5,669 nt of DNA. Origin: Microcaldota archaeon (lineage in GTDB: Archaea; Micrarchaeota; Micrarchaeia; Burarchaeales; JACQQB01). The notes below the pieces were generated by a model. It was not told the origin of the DNA, did no database searches, and worked only from the letters and a program-made list of their open reading frames with translations. A program made the translations under genes and the position numbers. The number at the start of each line of letters is the position of its first letter. Position 1 is the first letter of the stretch. Below, in pieces: positions 1-5,669 of this stretch. The stretch covers positions 1-5,669 of the forward strand of contig JACQQB010000043.1 of assembly GCA_016207225.1 (NCBI GenBank), in the 5' to 3' direction.

Positions 1-136
1 CTGGAAATTTTGAAGAAATAGTCGTTAAAACATTCTTTAACTGGTCATATTGCTCTACTTTAGGAGGTTCTTGAACAGGTTTGGCCAAAACAGGCCTCTT
101 TATCTTTTTTAGGTCTTTTTTCTCTAAGTCTGCCAT
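1..136 (-). CDS. N-terminus of an unidentified protein downstream of the secretion ATPase (cut by window edge)
   Basis: An open frame runs leftward off the window with 45 codons visible. It begins MADLEKKDLKKIKRP and continues with a Pro/Lys/Gln/Glu-rich stretch and then YDQLKNVLTTISSKFP. Two ATGs stand in tandem (139 and 136). The second is chosen because a perfect GTGAT ribosome binding site at 146-142 lies five bases before it but only two before the first. The start overlaps the TGA of the preceding gene, so translation is coupled and the gene belongs to the ATPase operon. No membrane segment or signal peptide is visible yet. In archaeal type IV filament loci the ATPase is often followed by the FlaJ/TadC membrane platform, so a basic cytoplasmic lead-in to such a protein is possible. 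That is inference from gene order only, and the visible residues do not identify a family. Confidence 0.7.
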   Translation of the reverse strand, partial: MADLEKKDLKKIKRPVLAKPVQEPPKVEQYDQLKNVLTTISSKFP

Positions 137-555
137 CATTCATCACTTTCTCGGCTTTTTCTGTCCCTCTTCTTCTTTTTAACAATCTTATTATTATCTC
201 TTTCCTCCTCCGTTTTCGGTGTTTCTTCCTGAGCTTCAGTTTGCTCCTGCACCTCCTGTCCTTCTGGTACAGGTTCCTGCGGGGCCGTCTCTTGTGCTTG
301 CTGCTGGGCTTCTTCCTGCTGAAGTGTACTCATCAAATCCATGTCATACTGGACAGCAGCAATTATTTTCTCAATTTTCTTAATATCATTCAGCATGTCC
401 CTATGGCTCTTGGTTATTATGCTCCTTGGTGAGAATTCTATCGGAGTCCCTTCTGTCGAAATTTTGGTTACTATCTCTTTTTCCATCAGCTTCTTCTCTA
501 GCTGTTTTACCCTTGCAACCAATTCCGAATAACTAACCTGCCCTTCCTCTTCCAT
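136..555 (-). CDS. Small two-part protein: helical front, Gln/Glu/Pro-rich linker, basic tail; function unknown
   Basis: I do not recognise a named family. The 139-residue product starts with a short coiled coil (about residues 8-30, ELVARVKQLEKKLMEKE). A conserved-looking segment follows at 34-80, with EFSPRSIITKSHRDML and a second amphipathic helix. Residues 78-118 are low-complexity Gln/Glu/Pro-rich, and the tail is strongly basic (KKKKRDRKSR near 126-135). There is no signal peptide or membrane segment, so it is probably cytoplasmic. The ATG at 555 sits one base after the ATPase stop. An in-frame GTG at 564 would instead overlap that stop by eight bases and add three residues; neither has a clear ribosome binding site. 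Its coupling on both sides to the ATPase and to the left-edge gene suggests an accessory of the same machine, for instance an adaptor between ATPase and membrane platform. This role is inference. Confidence 0.8.
   Translation of the reverse strand: MEEEGQVSYSELVARVKQLEKKLMEKEIVTKISTEGTPIEFSPRSIITKSHRDMLNDIKKIEKIIAAVQYDMDLMSTLQQEEAQQQAQETAPQEPVPEGQEVQEQTEAQEETPKTEEERDNNKIVKKKKRDRKSRESDE
142..146 (-). promoter_or_regulatory. Ribosome binding site GTGAT for the left-edge gene
   Basis: The minus strand reads GTGAT, complementary to the AUCAC of the archaeal 16S rRNA 3' end, five bases before the ATG at 136. It lies inside the end of the upstream gene, as expected for coupled translation, and it decides between two tandem ATG codons. 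Confidence 0.55.
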
Positions 556-556
556 A

Positions 557-2065
557 TCACTCACTTAAAGGAGCATCTTTCTTAACAAGCTCCAGAATCT
601 CAGAGGGTGATGAATAATAATTAGCGACAATCTTTCCCACAATATCCACATCCGAGTAGTTCTTTTTAACCATCCACTTCAAAACACCTGACTTTTCTTC
701 CATATCGTCTCTCACTTCCTTCAACGTCAGGCCTGCATACAGCTCCAGTGTTTCTATTAATGAATACAGCTCACCAGATTCCTTCAATTGGTCGTTCTTT
801 ATATCCCACCTGTAAAGTACACTTGCCTCTCCATCCTTATGCATCTCCGCAAACTCCAGGGTTCTTCTCAGGCCAAGTCTTCTGTGCCTAATCTGTACAA
901 CTATGCCGGAAAGTGAGCCAAGGACACTTTTTGGAATGTTCAGCGGCTCATTCACCAACCTTGAAACTGCCTCATAAGAATTGTCTGCATGTATTGTGGA
1001 GTATACACTGTGCCCGGTATGCATTGCCTCAAACAATATTTCTGCTTCCCTTTGCCTTCTTACCTCACCCACAACCAGCCTGTCTGGCCTCTGCCTCAAG
1101 GCATTAACGAGCAGATCCAGCATCGTTATCTCTCCTTTTCCTTCAGCATTGGGTTCCCTGGTTGTCATCGGTATCCACTGCAGAAATTGCGGCAATGTCA
1201 ACTCCCGGGTATCCTCTATGCTTATTATCCTGTGATTCGGTGGGAACAAGCAGGCAAGGGCGTTCAGGAAAGAAGTCTTACCGCTTCCCGTGCCTCCAGC
1301 AACTAACAATGAAAGTTCATTCTGTATGCAGAGCCAAACCAGGGAAGCTACTTCAGGACTTATTGTTTTATTGGCAATCAGGATCGGGATTGTCCAAGGA
1401 TTCTTGGAAAACTTTCTTATCGTTATCGTATTTCCACAAGCAGATACTGGACTGAGTGTTGCGTTAACTCTCTCACCACTCGATAAATGTGCATCCATCA
1501 AAGGATTCAGTGTGTTGATCTGTTTGCCTATCTTCCTCCCGATAGTCGAAGCGTAATCATAAATTGCATCTTCTGATTTTAGCTGAATGTTTGTCCTGCA
1601 CCAGCCGTGCTTTTTATGGTATATCCAGACTGGTGAAGAAGACCCATTTATTGCGATTTCTTCAAGCATCTCATCATGCATTGGTATCTCCAACTCACCT
1701 AAGCCCAAAGTATTCTGAATCAGATAAGAAGCCAAAACTTTCTTTGTGTCCTCCTGCAGCGAAGGAAAATGTCTCCCGATAACACTTGCAGCCTTTTCCT
1801 CAAACTTTCTTTTAACCGTAGCCGTCTGCTTAGGGTCTACTATCTCCGTTATGTCCAGCTTAACTTCGGTTATCAGCTCGCCTTTTACTAATGTATTAAG
1901 TATGATCTTGGTTCCTTCTGCTAAGCCTGGAATCTGTATGGTGTAGGTAGGAACAAAATCCTTCAGGGTCTTTGCCACCCTTACGTTTACATTAATGCCC
2001 TCGGCATCAAAAGAATAAGAATCCAAAACCTTTTCTTGCCCAAAATTTTCCGGAGCTTTATTCAA
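557..2065 (-). CDS. Archaeal FlaI/GspE2-family secretion or type IV filament ATPase
   Basis: This is a cytoplasmic hexameric ATPase of the VirB11/FlaI/GspE superfamily, which powers assembly of archaeal type IV filaments (archaella, pili) or related secretion. Counting from the TTG at 2065 (502 residues), the N-terminal domain covers roughly 1-220. The core has Walker A GGTGSGKTS at 257-265 (Lys263), the Asp box ISIEDTRE (Glu284, Asp285), Walker B LVVGEVR with Glu334, and the His box MHTGHSVYSTIHAD at 348-361. There is no tetracysteine zinc motif, as is usual for the archaeal branch. A C-terminal helical region ends in LKWMVKKNYSD and YYSSPSEILELV, a pattern common in archaeal FlaI/GspE2. The start is uncertain: TTG 2065 follows GGTGG by five bases, while GTG 2074 and TTG 2077 also lie in frame but have no site. 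A TATA box lies upstream. Archaellum, adhesive pilus and other secretion roles cannot be separated without the neighbouring membrane and pilin genes. Confidence 0.95.
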   Translation of the reverse strand: MNKAPENFGQEKVLDSYSFDAEGINVNVRVAKTLKDFVPTYTIQIPGLAEGTKIILNTLVKGELITEVKLDITEIVDPKQTATVKRKFEEKAASVIGRHFPSLQEDTKKVLASYLIQNTLGLGELEIPMHDEMLEEIAINGSSSPVWIYHKKHGWCRTNIQLKSEDAIYDYASTIGRKIGKQINTLNPLMDAHLSSGERVNATLSPVSACGNTITIRKFSKNPWTIPILIANKTISPEVASLVWLCIQNELSLLVAGGTGSGKTSFLNALACLFPPNHRIISIEDTRELTLPQFLQWIPMTTREPNAEGKGEITMLDLLVNALRQRPDRLVVGEVRRQREAEILFEAMHTGHSVYSTIHADNSYEAVSRLVNEPLNIPKSVLGSLSGIVVQIRHRRLGLRRTLEFAEMHKDGEASVLYRWDIKNDQLKESGELYSLIETLELYAGLTLKEVRDDMEEKSGVLKWMVKKNYSDVDIVGKIVANYYSSPSEILELVKKDAPLSE

Positions 2066-2070
2066 CCAAA

Positions 2071-2075
2071 CCACC
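2071..2075 (-). promoter_or_regulatory. Ribosome binding site GGTGG favouring TTG 2065 as ATPase start
   Basis: The minus strand reads GGTGG, then TTTGG, then TTG. The same GGTGG core stands six bases before the priL start in this window. If used, the ATPase begins at TTG 2065. The two alternative starts, TTG 2077 and GTG 2074, overlap this motif. Confidence 0.4.
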
Positions 2076-2102
2076 AAAAGATGTAGTCTTTTAGGTTTAA
2101 GC

Positions 2103-2112
2103 TATTTAAAAA
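2103..2112 (-). promoter_or_regulatory. TATA box of the ATPase operon
   Basis: The minus strand reads TTTTTAAATA in the 65-base gap between the coiled-coil gene and the ATPase. The usual spacing of about 25 bases places transcription start near 2083. That leaves a leader of about 18 bases holding the GGTGG site before TTG 2065. It suggests the ATPase can be transcribed separately from the upstream coiled-coil gene. This is read by eye from the archaeal TATA consensus. Confidence 0.5.
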
Positions 2113-2130
2113 CTTGCTTTGTCCTTAAAA

Positions 2131-3207
2131 TCAGGCTCCTCCCTTGCTCTCCTTTCCTGTTTCCTGGGCTAGCATTTTCTTAACCATCACCAAGAGTCTC
2201 TTCCTCTTTTCTTCATAAAGCTCTTCCTCCTTCACGTTGGCAGTAACTTTTTCCTTCAACTTTTGTATTTCCGGAGTTGTTTGAATGTTCAGCAAAGAAA
2301 CTTCTTTTGCCAGGACTGTCAACTGCCTGGTAATCTTATTCTTTTCAAGCTGGATTTCATTAGTGATGTTGCTCAGTTCTTCTAACTCTGGCTTTTTGGC
2401 GAGCAATGATTCCACACTCTCAATTATGGACCCTGCCTCCTGCATGCTCCTTGCCAAATCCTGCTCAGCCTTTGCCAATCCTGCCTCAACTTCTGAATAA
2501 GCCGAATCGAGTTCTTTTATATCAGTATCATAGTCTCTCTTCAACTTCTTGATCTTACTTATCTCATCCTCACATGATTCATTCAGGCTAGAATAAACTT
2601 TCTGTAATTCCCTTAGCTTATTGTACGCTTTTTCAACATCATCTATCGATGTCCTTTCTTTTATTGCAGCAATTTCAGTACGCAACTTTTCCAAGCGCTT
2701 CTGTATACCGTCCAGGCTTAATGTATATCTTTTTAGGTCCTCCTCACTTCTCTGGGCTAACTTACTGTACCTGGAGAATATGCTCTGTTTTTCCTCTTGC
2801 AAGGTTCTGTAAGTCTCCTTAGCTTTTCTTACTGCCTGGATCTTCTCATTGAATCCTCCAAGAAATTTTCCCAACTGCACTTGCATACTGTCTAATCCCG
2901 GGTCTTCCAGCCTGGCCAGCAAAAACTGGACTTCTTTCCTTATCTCCTCTTTCTGCTCCTGGAATGCCTCAGACCTGCGAAGAAGTTCCTTGGGCTGTAC
3001 GCCTACCCAAGCTAAATAGACCTTTGTAAGCTTATACTCGATTTTCAGTATTCCTTCATCTTCAAGGATATGTGCCCATTCCTCTATTGTTTCTGCGGGT
3101 ATACCCAGCTTCAAGGCAGCATCGCTGAGCTCCACTTTCTTGACTGAATGAACTAGTTTGATTAAGCTGTCAACACCCGTGCTTATCAGAGCATCATCAA
3201 TGGCCAT
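2131..3207 (-). CDS. Winged-helix plus long coiled-coil protein upstream of the secretion ATPase
   Basis: The product has 358 residues from the ATG at 3207. Residues about 10-66 (from GVDSLIKLVHSVKKVELSD to ILEDEGILKIEY) show the helix, helix-turn-helix and strand pattern of a small winged-helix domain, with AALKLGIPAETIEEWA as the likely recognition unit. Residues about 75-345 are almost unbroken coiled coil rich in Glu, Lys, Leu and Gln, with one break near EDPGLD (101-106) and another near the TTPE at 310-313. There is no signal peptide or membrane segment. The frame stays open upstream to ATG 3303 and TTG 3321, but those add 32-38 Asn-rich residues of different composition and would leave no room between this gene and priL. 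A TATA-like element centred 24 bases before ATG 3207 supports the short form. It is not SMC or Rad50, since it has no Walker motifs. A link to the downstream ATPase rests on order and strand alone; DNA binding is possible but unproven. Confidence 0.85.
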   Translation of the reverse strand: MAIDDALISTGVDSLIKLVHSVKKVELSDAALKLGIPAETIEEWAHILEDEGILKIEYKLTKVYLAWVGVQPKELLRRSEAFQEQKEEIRKEVQFLLARLEDPGLDSMQVQLGKFLGGFNEKIQAVRKAKETYRTLQEEKQSIFSRYSKLAQRSEEDLKRYTLSLDGIQKRLEKLRTEIAAIKERTSIDDVEKAYNKLRELQKVYSSLNESCEDEISKIKKLKRDYDTDIKELDSAYSEVEAGLAKAEQDLARSMQEAGSIIESVESLLAKKPELEELSNITNEIQLEKNKITRQLTVLAKEVSLLNIQTTPEIQKLKEKVTANVKEEELYEEKRKRLLVMVKKMLAQETGKESKGGA

Positions 3208-3225
3208 GTTGTAAATTCTATCTTC

Positions 3226-3236
3226 AATATTATTAA
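3226..3236 (-). promoter_or_regulatory. TATA-like element of the coiled-coil gene
   Basis: The minus strand reads TTAATAATATT, centred 24 bases before the ATG at 3207. That is the spacing expected for an archaeal leaderless transcript starting at or beside the start codon. No ribosome binding site precedes this ATG, which agrees with a leaderless message. The element would lie inside the coding region if the longer start at 3303 or 3321 were used. Confidence 0.4.
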
Positions 3237-3271
3237 GGTTTGTTGTCCCACTGCAAAAAGCGTAGAAACGA

Positions 3272-3277
3272 TTATAT
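3272..3277 (+). promoter_or_regulatory. TATA-like element of the primase/GINS operon
   Basis: TTATAT occurs about 48 bases before the priL ATG at 3323. A transcription start about 25 bases downstream would fall near 3300, giving a leader of roughly 20-23 bases that includes the GGTGG site. It also places the in-frame upstream ATG at 3284 outside the transcript. The element is short and only moderately close to consensus. Confidence 0.4.
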
Positions 3278-3311
3278 TCCCCAATGAGTAAATTGTTGTG
3301 CATCTTATTTT

Positions 3312-3316
3312 GGTGG
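3312..3316 (+). promoter_or_regulatory. Ribosome binding site of priL
   Basis: GGTGG, complementary to the CCACC-like archaeal anti-Shine-Dalgarno region by mostly canonical pairing, lies six bases before ATG 3323. It decides that priL starts there and not at the in-frame ATG 3284, whose extra residues (MSKLLCILFWWFN) precede the family's usual N-terminus. Confidence 0.6.
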
Positions 3317-3322
3317 TTCAAT

Positions 3323-4228
3323 ATGGCTAACCAATTCCTAGCACACTATCCGTTTACATCCGAAGCAAAGAATTTTGTAGCAGAGCAGAAGATTGATTTG
3401 AATTATGACCTGTTGGAAATAAGCAAGGCAAGGGTCATAAGCGCGCTTAAGGATGGCCAGATACCATCCATGGACACACAGGTTGAAGAGGCATTAAAGC
3501 TTGAGATCTGCTCCTACGCTGTTTCAAGAATGCTAGTCTCCTTGCTTAAGAGCAAGTTTTATGTCAGCAGGTATTCGATTGCAGAAGCAAAGAGGGCTAG
3601 TTCATACCTGAAAGTTGATTCGGATGAGAACCTGGCTAAAGTCACAAGGGAATTCAACATAGGCTGGAATAAAGGCTCTATGCAAGTCTCGGATTACTTG
3701 GCATATGCCCCAAGGGCATTGGAATATAAACTCATCAACAAGCACCTGAGCAACGGGCTTGTTTCCCTGACCCGGAATGAATTCATACGTGTAATTGAAG
3801 AAGCAATCAGAAAGCATATTGAGAGCTCCTTACCCATAAATGAGCAGGCCATTCCTTCCCAAGTTCAGGCTTTGGTAGCAGAGGTGAAAAAAGCACTGCC
3901 ACAAGAAACAGCTAAAATCACCATTCAGCCACAGAAAGGGGAATATGCCCCTTGCATTAAAAAACTTCTTGAAGACCTCAAGAACAGTGAAAACCTACCT
4001 CATATTGCACGCTGGTCCCTGGCGGTTTACCTGATCCATAAAGGTGTGGATGTAGATTCAATCGTCAACCTATTCAAAACAGCTCCTGACTTCAATGAAA
4101 AAGTAACCAGGTACCAGGTCGAATATGTTAAGAAGAGGGGCTATAAAATGCCAAACTGCTCTGTAATAATGTCATATGGCTTATGTGTTGCACGCTGCAG
4201 GATAAAAAATCCACTGGAATTCAAGTGA
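3323..4228 (+). CDS. priL: DNA primase large subunit PriL
   Basis: This is the regulatory, iron-sulfur subunit of the archaeal/eukaryotic-type primase. It pairs with PriS to make RNA or DNA primers at replication forks and helps initiate and limit primer synthesis. The product has 301 residues, a normal archaeal length. The N-terminal helical domain starts with FLAHYPFTSEAK and covers roughly 1-170. A variable linker follows near 170-205. The C-terminal Fe-S domain begins at APCIKKLLEDL and contains APDFNEKVTRYQVEYV and the PNCSVIMSYGLCVARC end. The four presumed cluster ligands are Cys211, Cys279, Cys288 and Cys292, all present. The start at 3323 is fixed by the GGTGG site and by the family N-terminus. 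priS follows after four bases, so the subunits are made from one message. The protein is complete, with no frameshift or missing motif. Confidence 0.95.
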   Translation: MANQFLAHYPFTSEAKNFVAEQKIDLNYDLLEISKARVISALKDGQIPSMDTQVEEALKLEICSYAVSRMLVSLLKSKFYVSRYSIAEAKRASSYLKVDSDENLAKVTREFNIGWNKGSMQVSDYLAYAPRALEYKLINKHLSNGLVSLTRNEFIRVIEEAIRKHIESSLPINEQAIPSQVQALVAEVKKALPQETAKITIQPQKGEYAPCIKKLLEDLKNSENLPHIARWSLAVYLIHKGVDVDSIVNLFKTAPDFNEKVTRYQVEYVKKRGYKMPNCSVIMSYGLCVARCRIKNPLEFK

Positions 4229-4229
4229 T
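4225..4229 (+). promoter_or_regulatory. Ribosome binding site of priS overlapping the priL stop
   Basis: GTGAT contains the priL TGA stop and lies three bases before the priS ATG at 4233. The spacing is short but workable, and it supports translational coupling of the two primase subunits. Confidence 0.4.
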
Positions 4230-4232
4230 CCC

Positions 4233-5336
4233 ATGGAACAAAATTACATAAGGCAAAAATTCCAAGAGTATTATCAAAAGAATCCGATAGAGTGGCCACC
4301 AGAAGTCTCAAGAAGAGAATTCGGCTTTGGCAGCTGGGAGAAAAAAATAGAATCAAGGCATTCCAGATTCTCAGACTACACTGAACTCAAGAATTACCTG
4401 GTCAGGAATACCCCATTCTTCATTTCTTACTCTACTGCTTACTATGAATTTCCTGACGCCAGGCCAATGGAACGGAAAAACTGGCTTAAGGCTGACTTAG
4501 TCTTTGATTTAGATGCGGATCAATTGAAATTAAGTTGTTTAGCAACTCACACAAAAGACTTCCCATGCGATAATTGTTTGGAAAAAATAAAACTGGAAGC
4601 GATTAAATTGGTTGAGGAATTCCTTGTCACGGACTTGGGGTTTTCTAAAGATGACATAACGATAAACTTCTCAGGGAACAGGGGTTACCACGTACATGTT
4701 TTTGATAAGAAAATCCAGAAATTAAATGCCGATGCCAGGCGTGAACTCATAGATTACGTATGTGGTACTGGCTTAAATTTTGATTCGCTATTCTATCTGA
4801 ATGAAAACAGGCTGCTCGGCCCAAAAACTAACGATGGGGGCTGGTCCGGCAAAGTTGCCAATCATGTAATCAACCTGGTCAGGAGCGGAAGCCCAACACT
4901 GCCTGCAAAACTAAGGAAAAATGAAGAAATCAAAAATAAGGTCATAACTGGCATAGCGAATGGAAATTGGGATGTGGTGGCCATCCCTAAAAAACAAGAA
5001 CTCTGGAAAAATCTCCTGGGTGGTGTTGGTGTGGCATTAGGGGATAAGATAGACCAGAATGTAACTGGAGACGTAAGTAAGCTTATACGCCTAGCCAACA
5101 GTCTGCATGGAGAAACTGGTCTAATAGCGAAAATAGTCAAGGATATAAACAACTTCGACCCTTTAAAACATGCAACTGCCTTTGGGAATCAAGAAGTAAA
5201 AGTAGAAATATCTAACGCACCAAAATTTAGAATAGGGGATCAATACTACGGTCCATACAATAATAACACAACAAGCCTGCCGGAAGTTGCTGCAATTTAT
5301 TTAATCTGTAAAAAAAGAGCCAAATTGGCCAAATAG
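4233..5336 (+). CDS. priS: DNA primase catalytic small subunit PriS
   Basis: This is the catalytic subunit of the archaeal/eukaryotic-type primase, which synthesises primers with PriL. The product has 367 residues, within the usual range. The front part contains YYEFPDARPMERKNW. The catalytic metal pair is in ADLVFDLDAD (Asp92, Asp94). A zinc knuckle follows with Cys102, His106, Cys112 and Cys115. The nucleotide-binding motif SGNRGYH is at 147-153, and the third catalytic Asp280 precedes LIRLANSLHGETGL (284-297), with the conserved His292. In this last motif Lys283 stands where Arg is common, and Ala288 where Pro is common before SLHG; both look tolerable. The ATG at 4233 is the first in frame after the priL stop and is preceded by GTGAT. 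gins51 follows after eight bases. It is complete and separate from PriL, unlike the fused primases of some tiny-genome archaea. Confidence 0.97.
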   Translation: MEQNYIRQKFQEYYQKNPIEWPPEVSRREFGFGSWEKKIESRHSRFSDYTELKNYLVRNTPFFISYSTAYYEFPDARPMERKNWLKADLVFDLDADQLKLSCLATHTKDFPCDNCLEKIKLEAIKLVEEFLVTDLGFSKDDITINFSGNRGYHVHVFDKKIQKLNADARRELIDYVCGTGLNFDSLFYLNENRLLGPKTNDGGWSGKVANHVINLVRSGSPTLPAKLRKNEEIKNKVITGIANGNWDVVAIPKKQELWKNLLGGVGVALGDKIDQNVTGDVSKLIRLANSLHGETGLIAKIVKDINNFDPLKHATAFGNQEVKVEISNAPKFRIGDQYYGPYNNNTTSLPEVAAIYLICKKRAKLAK

Positions 5337-5344
5337 GTTTTGCT

Positions 5345-5669
5345 ATGGTTGACATTAGCTATGATGAACTTCGCAGAATACAGGCAAGAGAAAGAAGTGA
5401 GCCTAGCTTAGTCGAACTCAGGCCTGACTTTTATCCTAAGATCAAGGAGTTACTCCAGGAGTTGAACCTGGGGCTCAAGAAAAATTTCTCAATAGCTGCA
5501 GCTAAGGAATATGAAAACACTATAAAAATATTAAGGGATGTAGTATCGAAAAGAGAGCAAAAAATACTAGGAGCATCCCTCAATGTAGCTCGTGGGGACT
5601 ACGTGATTAAGAACTACCTCAAGGAGGAGGAAGAGTTATTAAACAATATAGTAAAAATATTAAAAGATA
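5345..5669 (+). CDS. gins51: Archaeal GINS complex subunit Gins51 (Sld5/Psf1-like), cut by window edge
   Basis: The frame is open from ATG 5345 to the right edge, 108 codons with no stop. GINS binds MCM and the Cdc45/RecJ-like protein to form the archaeal replicative helicase complex. Archaeal Gins51 is the Sld5/Psf1-like subunit, with a helical A domain followed by a small B domain. The visible part fits the A domain: YDELRRIQARERSEP, then LVELRPDFYPKIKELLQEL, a helix with YENTIKILRDVVSKREQKIL, and an acidic EEEELLNNIVKILK helix. The B domain would lie outside the window. It sits eight bases after the priS stop, with AGGT at 5335-5338 as a possible ribosome binding site. Primase and GINS genes are often neighbours in archaea, and GINS-primase contact is known in Sulfolobus. 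Assignment to Gins51 over Gins23 rests on the N-terminal pattern read by eye. Confidence 0.85.
   Translation, partial: MVDISYDELRRIQARERSEPSLVELRPDFYPKIKELLQELNLGLKKNFSIAAAKEYENTIKILRDVVSKREQKILGASLNVARGDYVIKNYLKEEEELLNNIVKILKD

Noticed and set aside
97..122. T-rich runs on the plus strand near the left edge, resembling an archaeal terminator
   Set aside because: They encode the lysine codons of the left-edge protein on the minus strand, and no plus-strand gene ends there.
240..330. DNA tandem repeat in the Gln/Glu/Pro-rich part of the small protein
   Set aside because: The codons vary and no fixed repeat unit is visible; it is amino-acid low complexity, not a DNA repeat array.
989..1306. 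Plus-strand open frames opposite the ATPase gene (for example 989-1306 and 1162-1455)
   Set aside because: They lie antisense to the conserved ATPase core, overlap each other in different frames, have no ribosome sites and give Ser/Leu/Cys-rich products typical of shadow frames.
2066..2130. Terminator after the coiled-coil gene
   Set aside because: The minus-strand T-run here is part of the TATA box TTTTTAAATA, there is no clear hairpin, and the spacing to the ATPase start fits a promoter better.
2131..3207. SMC, Rad50 or other ABC-type coiled-coil ATPase
   Set aside because: There is no Walker A, signature or Walker B motif at either end; the N-terminus is winged-helix-like and the C-terminus is a short polar tail.
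3284..3322. Upstream in-frame ATG for priL adding 13 residues (MSKLLCILFWWFN)
   Set aside because: No ribosome binding site precedes it, it lies upstream of the likely transcription start, and family members begin near FLAHYPF. GGTGG before ATG 3323 is decisive.
4862..5152. Minus-strand open frame opposite priS
   Set aside because: It covers the conserved LIR-SLHG region of priS, has no start context, and is an expected reverse-strand shadow.

Overview
The window is archaeal chromosomal DNA, moderately AT-rich and almost fully coding. It carries an archaeal DNA primase (large and small subunits) followed by the start of an archaeal GINS gene, and it uses TATA-type promoters, GGTGG/GTGAT ribosome binding sites and standard stop codons. 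The opposite strand carries an archaeal FlaI/GspE2-type secretion ATPase. The small, tightly packed gene set and the winged-helix/coiled-coil protein next to the ATPase resemble DPANN-type or related uncultivated archaea, but the lineage is only a guess.

Left side, minus strand (read right to left, 3207 to 1): (i) a 358-residue protein with an N-terminal winged-helix domain and a very long coiled coil; (ii) after a 65-base gap that contains a good TATA box, a VirB11/FlaI-family ATPase with intact Walker A, Asp box, Walker B and His box; (iii) a translationally coupled 139-residue protein with a helical front half, a Gln/Glu/Pro-rich middle and a basic tail; (iv) an overlapping gene cut off by the left edge. 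This looks like the cytoplasmic part of a type IV filament or secretion machine. The membrane platform and pilin genes are not in view.

Right side, plus strand (3323 to 5669): priL, priS and gins51 lie 4 and 8 bases apart and almost certainly form one replication operon. PriL keeps the four cysteines of the Fe-S cluster. PriS keeps the three catalytic aspartates and a C/H/C/C zinc knuckle. The GINS gene runs off the right edge within or just after its helical A domain.

The two groups diverge head to head from about 3208-3322. If the coiled-coil gene starts at the ATG at 3207, this 115-base gap holds both promoters: a minus-strand TATA box spaced for a leaderless transcript, and a plus-strand TATA box spaced for a roughly 20-base leader with a GGTGG site before priL. 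The main points for follow-up are the two uncharacterised proteins flanking the ATPase and the mixed leaderless/leadered divergent promoter. I saw no RNA genes, mobile elements, CRISPR arrays or long repeats, and no stretch above 300 bases without a gene.
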